Source of the DNA: Paracoccaceae bacterium
Lineage (GTDB): Bacteria > Pseudomonadota > Alphaproteobacteria > Rhodobacterales > Rhodobacteraceae
Length of the DNA stretch: 14,874 nt
Direction of reading: 5' to 3'
Assembly (NCBI GenBank): GCA_015485375.1
Contig: WFTU01000272.1
Span: 1-14,874 of the forward strand
The notes beneath the pieces are model-generated. The model did not search any database, was not told the DNA's origin, and saw only the letters and a program-made list of their open reading frames with translations. Both the position numbers and the translations under genes were made by a program. Shown in pieces: positions 13,400 through 14,874 of the stretch (position 1 is its first letter; each line of letters opens with the position of its first letter).

Positions 13400-14544
13400 A
13401 TGACGCAACCTTCGGTCAGCGGGGTGTCGGTTACGATACGTTCATATCCCAGCGGCGAAAGGTCAAGGCTGCGGTATTCCCCGAAAACCAGCCGCTCCGC
13501 CAGCGCGCGCCCCACCGCAGGGGCCTGTTGCAGCCCGTGGCCGGAAAACCCGTTGGCAAACAGGAAATTCGTGACCTCGGGGTGCGGGCCGACCACCGCG
13601 TTCCGGTCCAGCGTGTTATAGGCATACTGCCCCGCCCAGAAGCGTTGCAGCCTGATCGCCTCGAAATGTTTCGAGCGCGCGGCGAGGGCGGGCCAGATGA
13701 TGTCCTCGAACTCCTGATAGCGCGGCTCGAAATCTTCCGGCGCTACGGCAGGATCGTCGGGCGGGGTGCAACCGGTCAGGAACTGCCGCCCCTCGGGGCG
13801 GACCCAGACGCCGGTGGGGTCGATCATCAGGGGCAGATCGCCGGTTGGCGGTTCGGCACTGTCGAACAGGAAATTCGTGCGTTTGCGCCGCTCGACAGGG
13901 ATATGCAGCCCCGCCATGCGCGCCACATCGGCAGCGGCCGGACCGGCGGCATTGACGAAGGCGCCGCAAGCGATGGTCGCGCCCGAGGCCAACCGCACCC
14001 CCGTGACCTTGCCGCCCGCGACCTGCAATCCTGTCACCGTATCCCGCAGGCGCGTAACCTCCGCGCGCCGGAAACCCTGCAACAGGCCCATGTTGTCGAA
14101 CCAGCCCTCGCCCGACAGGCCCAGCGCCGCAAGCGTGATGTCGCCCGTCTCCAGATGTGGAAACCGTGTCGCCAGTGCCGGCGCATCCAGCAGGGCGATA
14201 TCCGCCCCCGCCGCGCTTTGCACCCTGTGGTTGGCGCGCAGGGTCGCCGCGCCCTCCGCCGTGTTGGCCAGATAGAGGTAGCCGTTTTCGCGCAAGCCAA
14301 GGTCCAGCCCCCAGCGCGCCTTCGCACCCTTGATGAATTCCACCCCGAACCGGCTGATCGCCACGTTGAGCGGGTCCGAGAACTGCTGCCGGATGCCGCT
14401 GGCCGACAGGGCGGTGGAGGCCTGCGCGAAACCCGGGTCGCGCTCGACCACCGTTATCGAGCCGTCAAACCCCAGATCGCGCAGAAACCATGCCACGGCG
14501 CTGCCGATAATGGCCCCGCCGCAGATAACAACGTCAGCTTTCAT
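13396..14544 (-). CDS. FAD-dependent amine/amino-acid oxidoreductase (DAO family)
   Basis: The 382-residue product begins with an FAD-binding Rossmann motif, DVVICGGAIIGSAVAWFLRDLG, with the acidic ribose ligand E34 in VVERD. The middle Gly of GxGxxG is Ala (A11), which occurs in some relatives. The C-terminal FAD contact GFSGHG (332-337) is followed by LQQAPAVGRALAE. This is the D-amino acid oxidase/sarcosine oxidase/glycine oxidase fold, which oxidises a C-N bond and passes electrons to O2 or a carrier; the substrate is not evident. The ATG at 14544 overlaps the upstream gene by 11 bases. The longer open frame upstream is not family-like, so the ATG directly before the Rossmann strand is chosen. 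The next two genes, an acetyltransferase and a peroxidase-like protein, suggest a small catabolic or detoxifying module. Confidence 0.9.
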   Translation of the reverse strand: MKADVVICGGAIIGSAVAWFLRDLGFDGSITVVERDPGFAQASTALSASGIRQQFSDPLNVAISRFGVEFIKGAKARWGLDLGLRENGYLYLANTAEGAATLRANHRVQSAAGADIALLDAPALATRFPHLETGDITLAALGLSGEGWFDNMGLLQGFRRAEVTRLRDTVTGLQVAGGKVTGVRLASGATIACGAFVNAAGPAAADVARMAGLHIPVERRKRTNFLFDSAEPPTGDLPLMIDPTGVWVRPEGRQFLTGCTPPDDPAVAPEDFEPRYQEFEDIIWPALAARSKHFEAIRLQRFWAGQYAYNTLDRNAVVGPHPEVTNFLFANGFSGHGLQQAPAVGRALAERLVFGEYRSLDLSPLGYERIVTDTPLTEGCVI

Positions 14545-14874
14545 CTTCGGGATGGGGATAGTTGGAAAACCAGCCGCCAACCACCCGCGCCACGCGTTCG
14601 TTCGGGTCATCGCGCGCGGTGCTGGCCAGAATCTCCGCCGCGTAGCCGTCGGCGCTGTCTTGCGGGCGGTATCCGATATGTGTCGCCTGCGCATTCGACA
14701 CCGCCGCCTGCGCGTTATCCGACGTGCCGTAAATCACCGAGAACGCCACCCGCGGCGCAGTCAGCGAGGCCTCGACCAGCCGCACCATGTCGGCAAAGGA
14801 CAGCCAGCTCCACAACATGCGGCGGTCGGCGGGTTCGGGGAAGCAGGAACATATCCGCAGGTTCACCGATTCCA
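14534..14874 (-). CDS. NAD(P)-dependent oxidoreductase, uronate dehydrogenase-like (5' partial)
   Basis: Only the C-terminal 112 residues are in the window; the frame runs off the right edge. The segment VNLRICSCFPEPADRRMLWSWLSFADMVRLVEASL, then SVIYGTSDNAQAAVSNAQATHIGYRPQDSADGYAAEI, matches the C-terminal part of the extended short-chain dehydrogenase group that includes uronate dehydrogenases. The Rossmann dinucleotide motif and the catalytic YxxxK would be upstream and cannot be checked. It is first in the visible minus-strand run and overlaps the FAD oxidoreductase by 11 bases. An NAD-dependent sugar or sugar-acid oxidation is the likely role; the substrate is uncertain. Confidence 0.8.
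   Translation of the reverse strand, partial: ESVNLRICSCFPEPADRRMLWSWLSFADMVRLVEASLTAPRVAFSVIYGTSDNAQAAVSNAQATHIGYRPQDSADGYAAEILASTARDDPNERVARVVGGWFSNYPHPEDES

Overview
This window reads as chromosome of a high-GC alphaproteobacterium, most likely a Rhodobacterales (Roseobacter-type) bacterium. That placement is inferred from base composition, codon style and gene families; there is no rRNA or tRNA here to fix it.

Layout. (1) 2-2383, plus strand: the 3' part of a gamma-glutamyltransferase followed by a membrane-anchored M19 dipeptidase, together a glutathione/gamma-glutamyl peptide breakdown pair. A convergent hspQ follows (2393-2719), then a divergently placed AEC-family permease (2819-3700) that ends in a strong bidirectional terminator. 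(2) 3752-6359, minus strand: a three-gene unit encoding a CuA-type cytochrome oxidase subunit II, a B-family (ba3-like) heme-copper oxidase subunit I, and a 60-residue membrane protein. The CuA site is complete. Subunit I carries Tyr at two positions where ba3 oxidases have active-site His: one CuB ligand and the axial ligand of the high-spin heme. (3) 6360-6822: a 463-bp intergenic stretch with a pronounced AT-rich core and several short dyads. (4) 6823-9127, plus strand: a TrhP-like U32 protein with a Cys-rich C-terminal extension, then a lysozyme-like transglycosylase lipoprotein. (5) 9124-9391: a 268-bp structured element bounded by 33-bp near-perfect inverted repeats. It encloses two further long hairpins that abut the outer stem, a three-way-junction shape, and sits exactly between the stop codons of two convergent genes. 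(6) 9388-14874, minus strand: a tightly packed, probably cotranscribed run. In transcription order it holds an NAD(P)-dependent sugar-acid dehydrogenase-like protein (partial), an FAD-dependent amine/amino-acid oxidoreductase, a GNAT acetyltransferase, an AhpD-like peroxidase-related protein, ZnuC, ZnuB and an MFS transporter. Most junctions overlap by a few bases.

Two observations stand out. The first is the folded inverted-repeat element. Its tip motif (TAG-N-GCGTAGACCTA) recurs 7 kb away, again exactly between the stop codons of a convergent gene pair (dipeptidase/hspQ). It looks like an unrecognised small mobile or structured repeat family targeting CTAG-type overlapping stop codons. The second is the oxidase with intact electron entry but a rewritten catalytic centre, which may be an enzyme with a different activity (NO chemistry, sensing, or electron transfer only). 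Comparisons with known proteins are from memory, and no searches were run.
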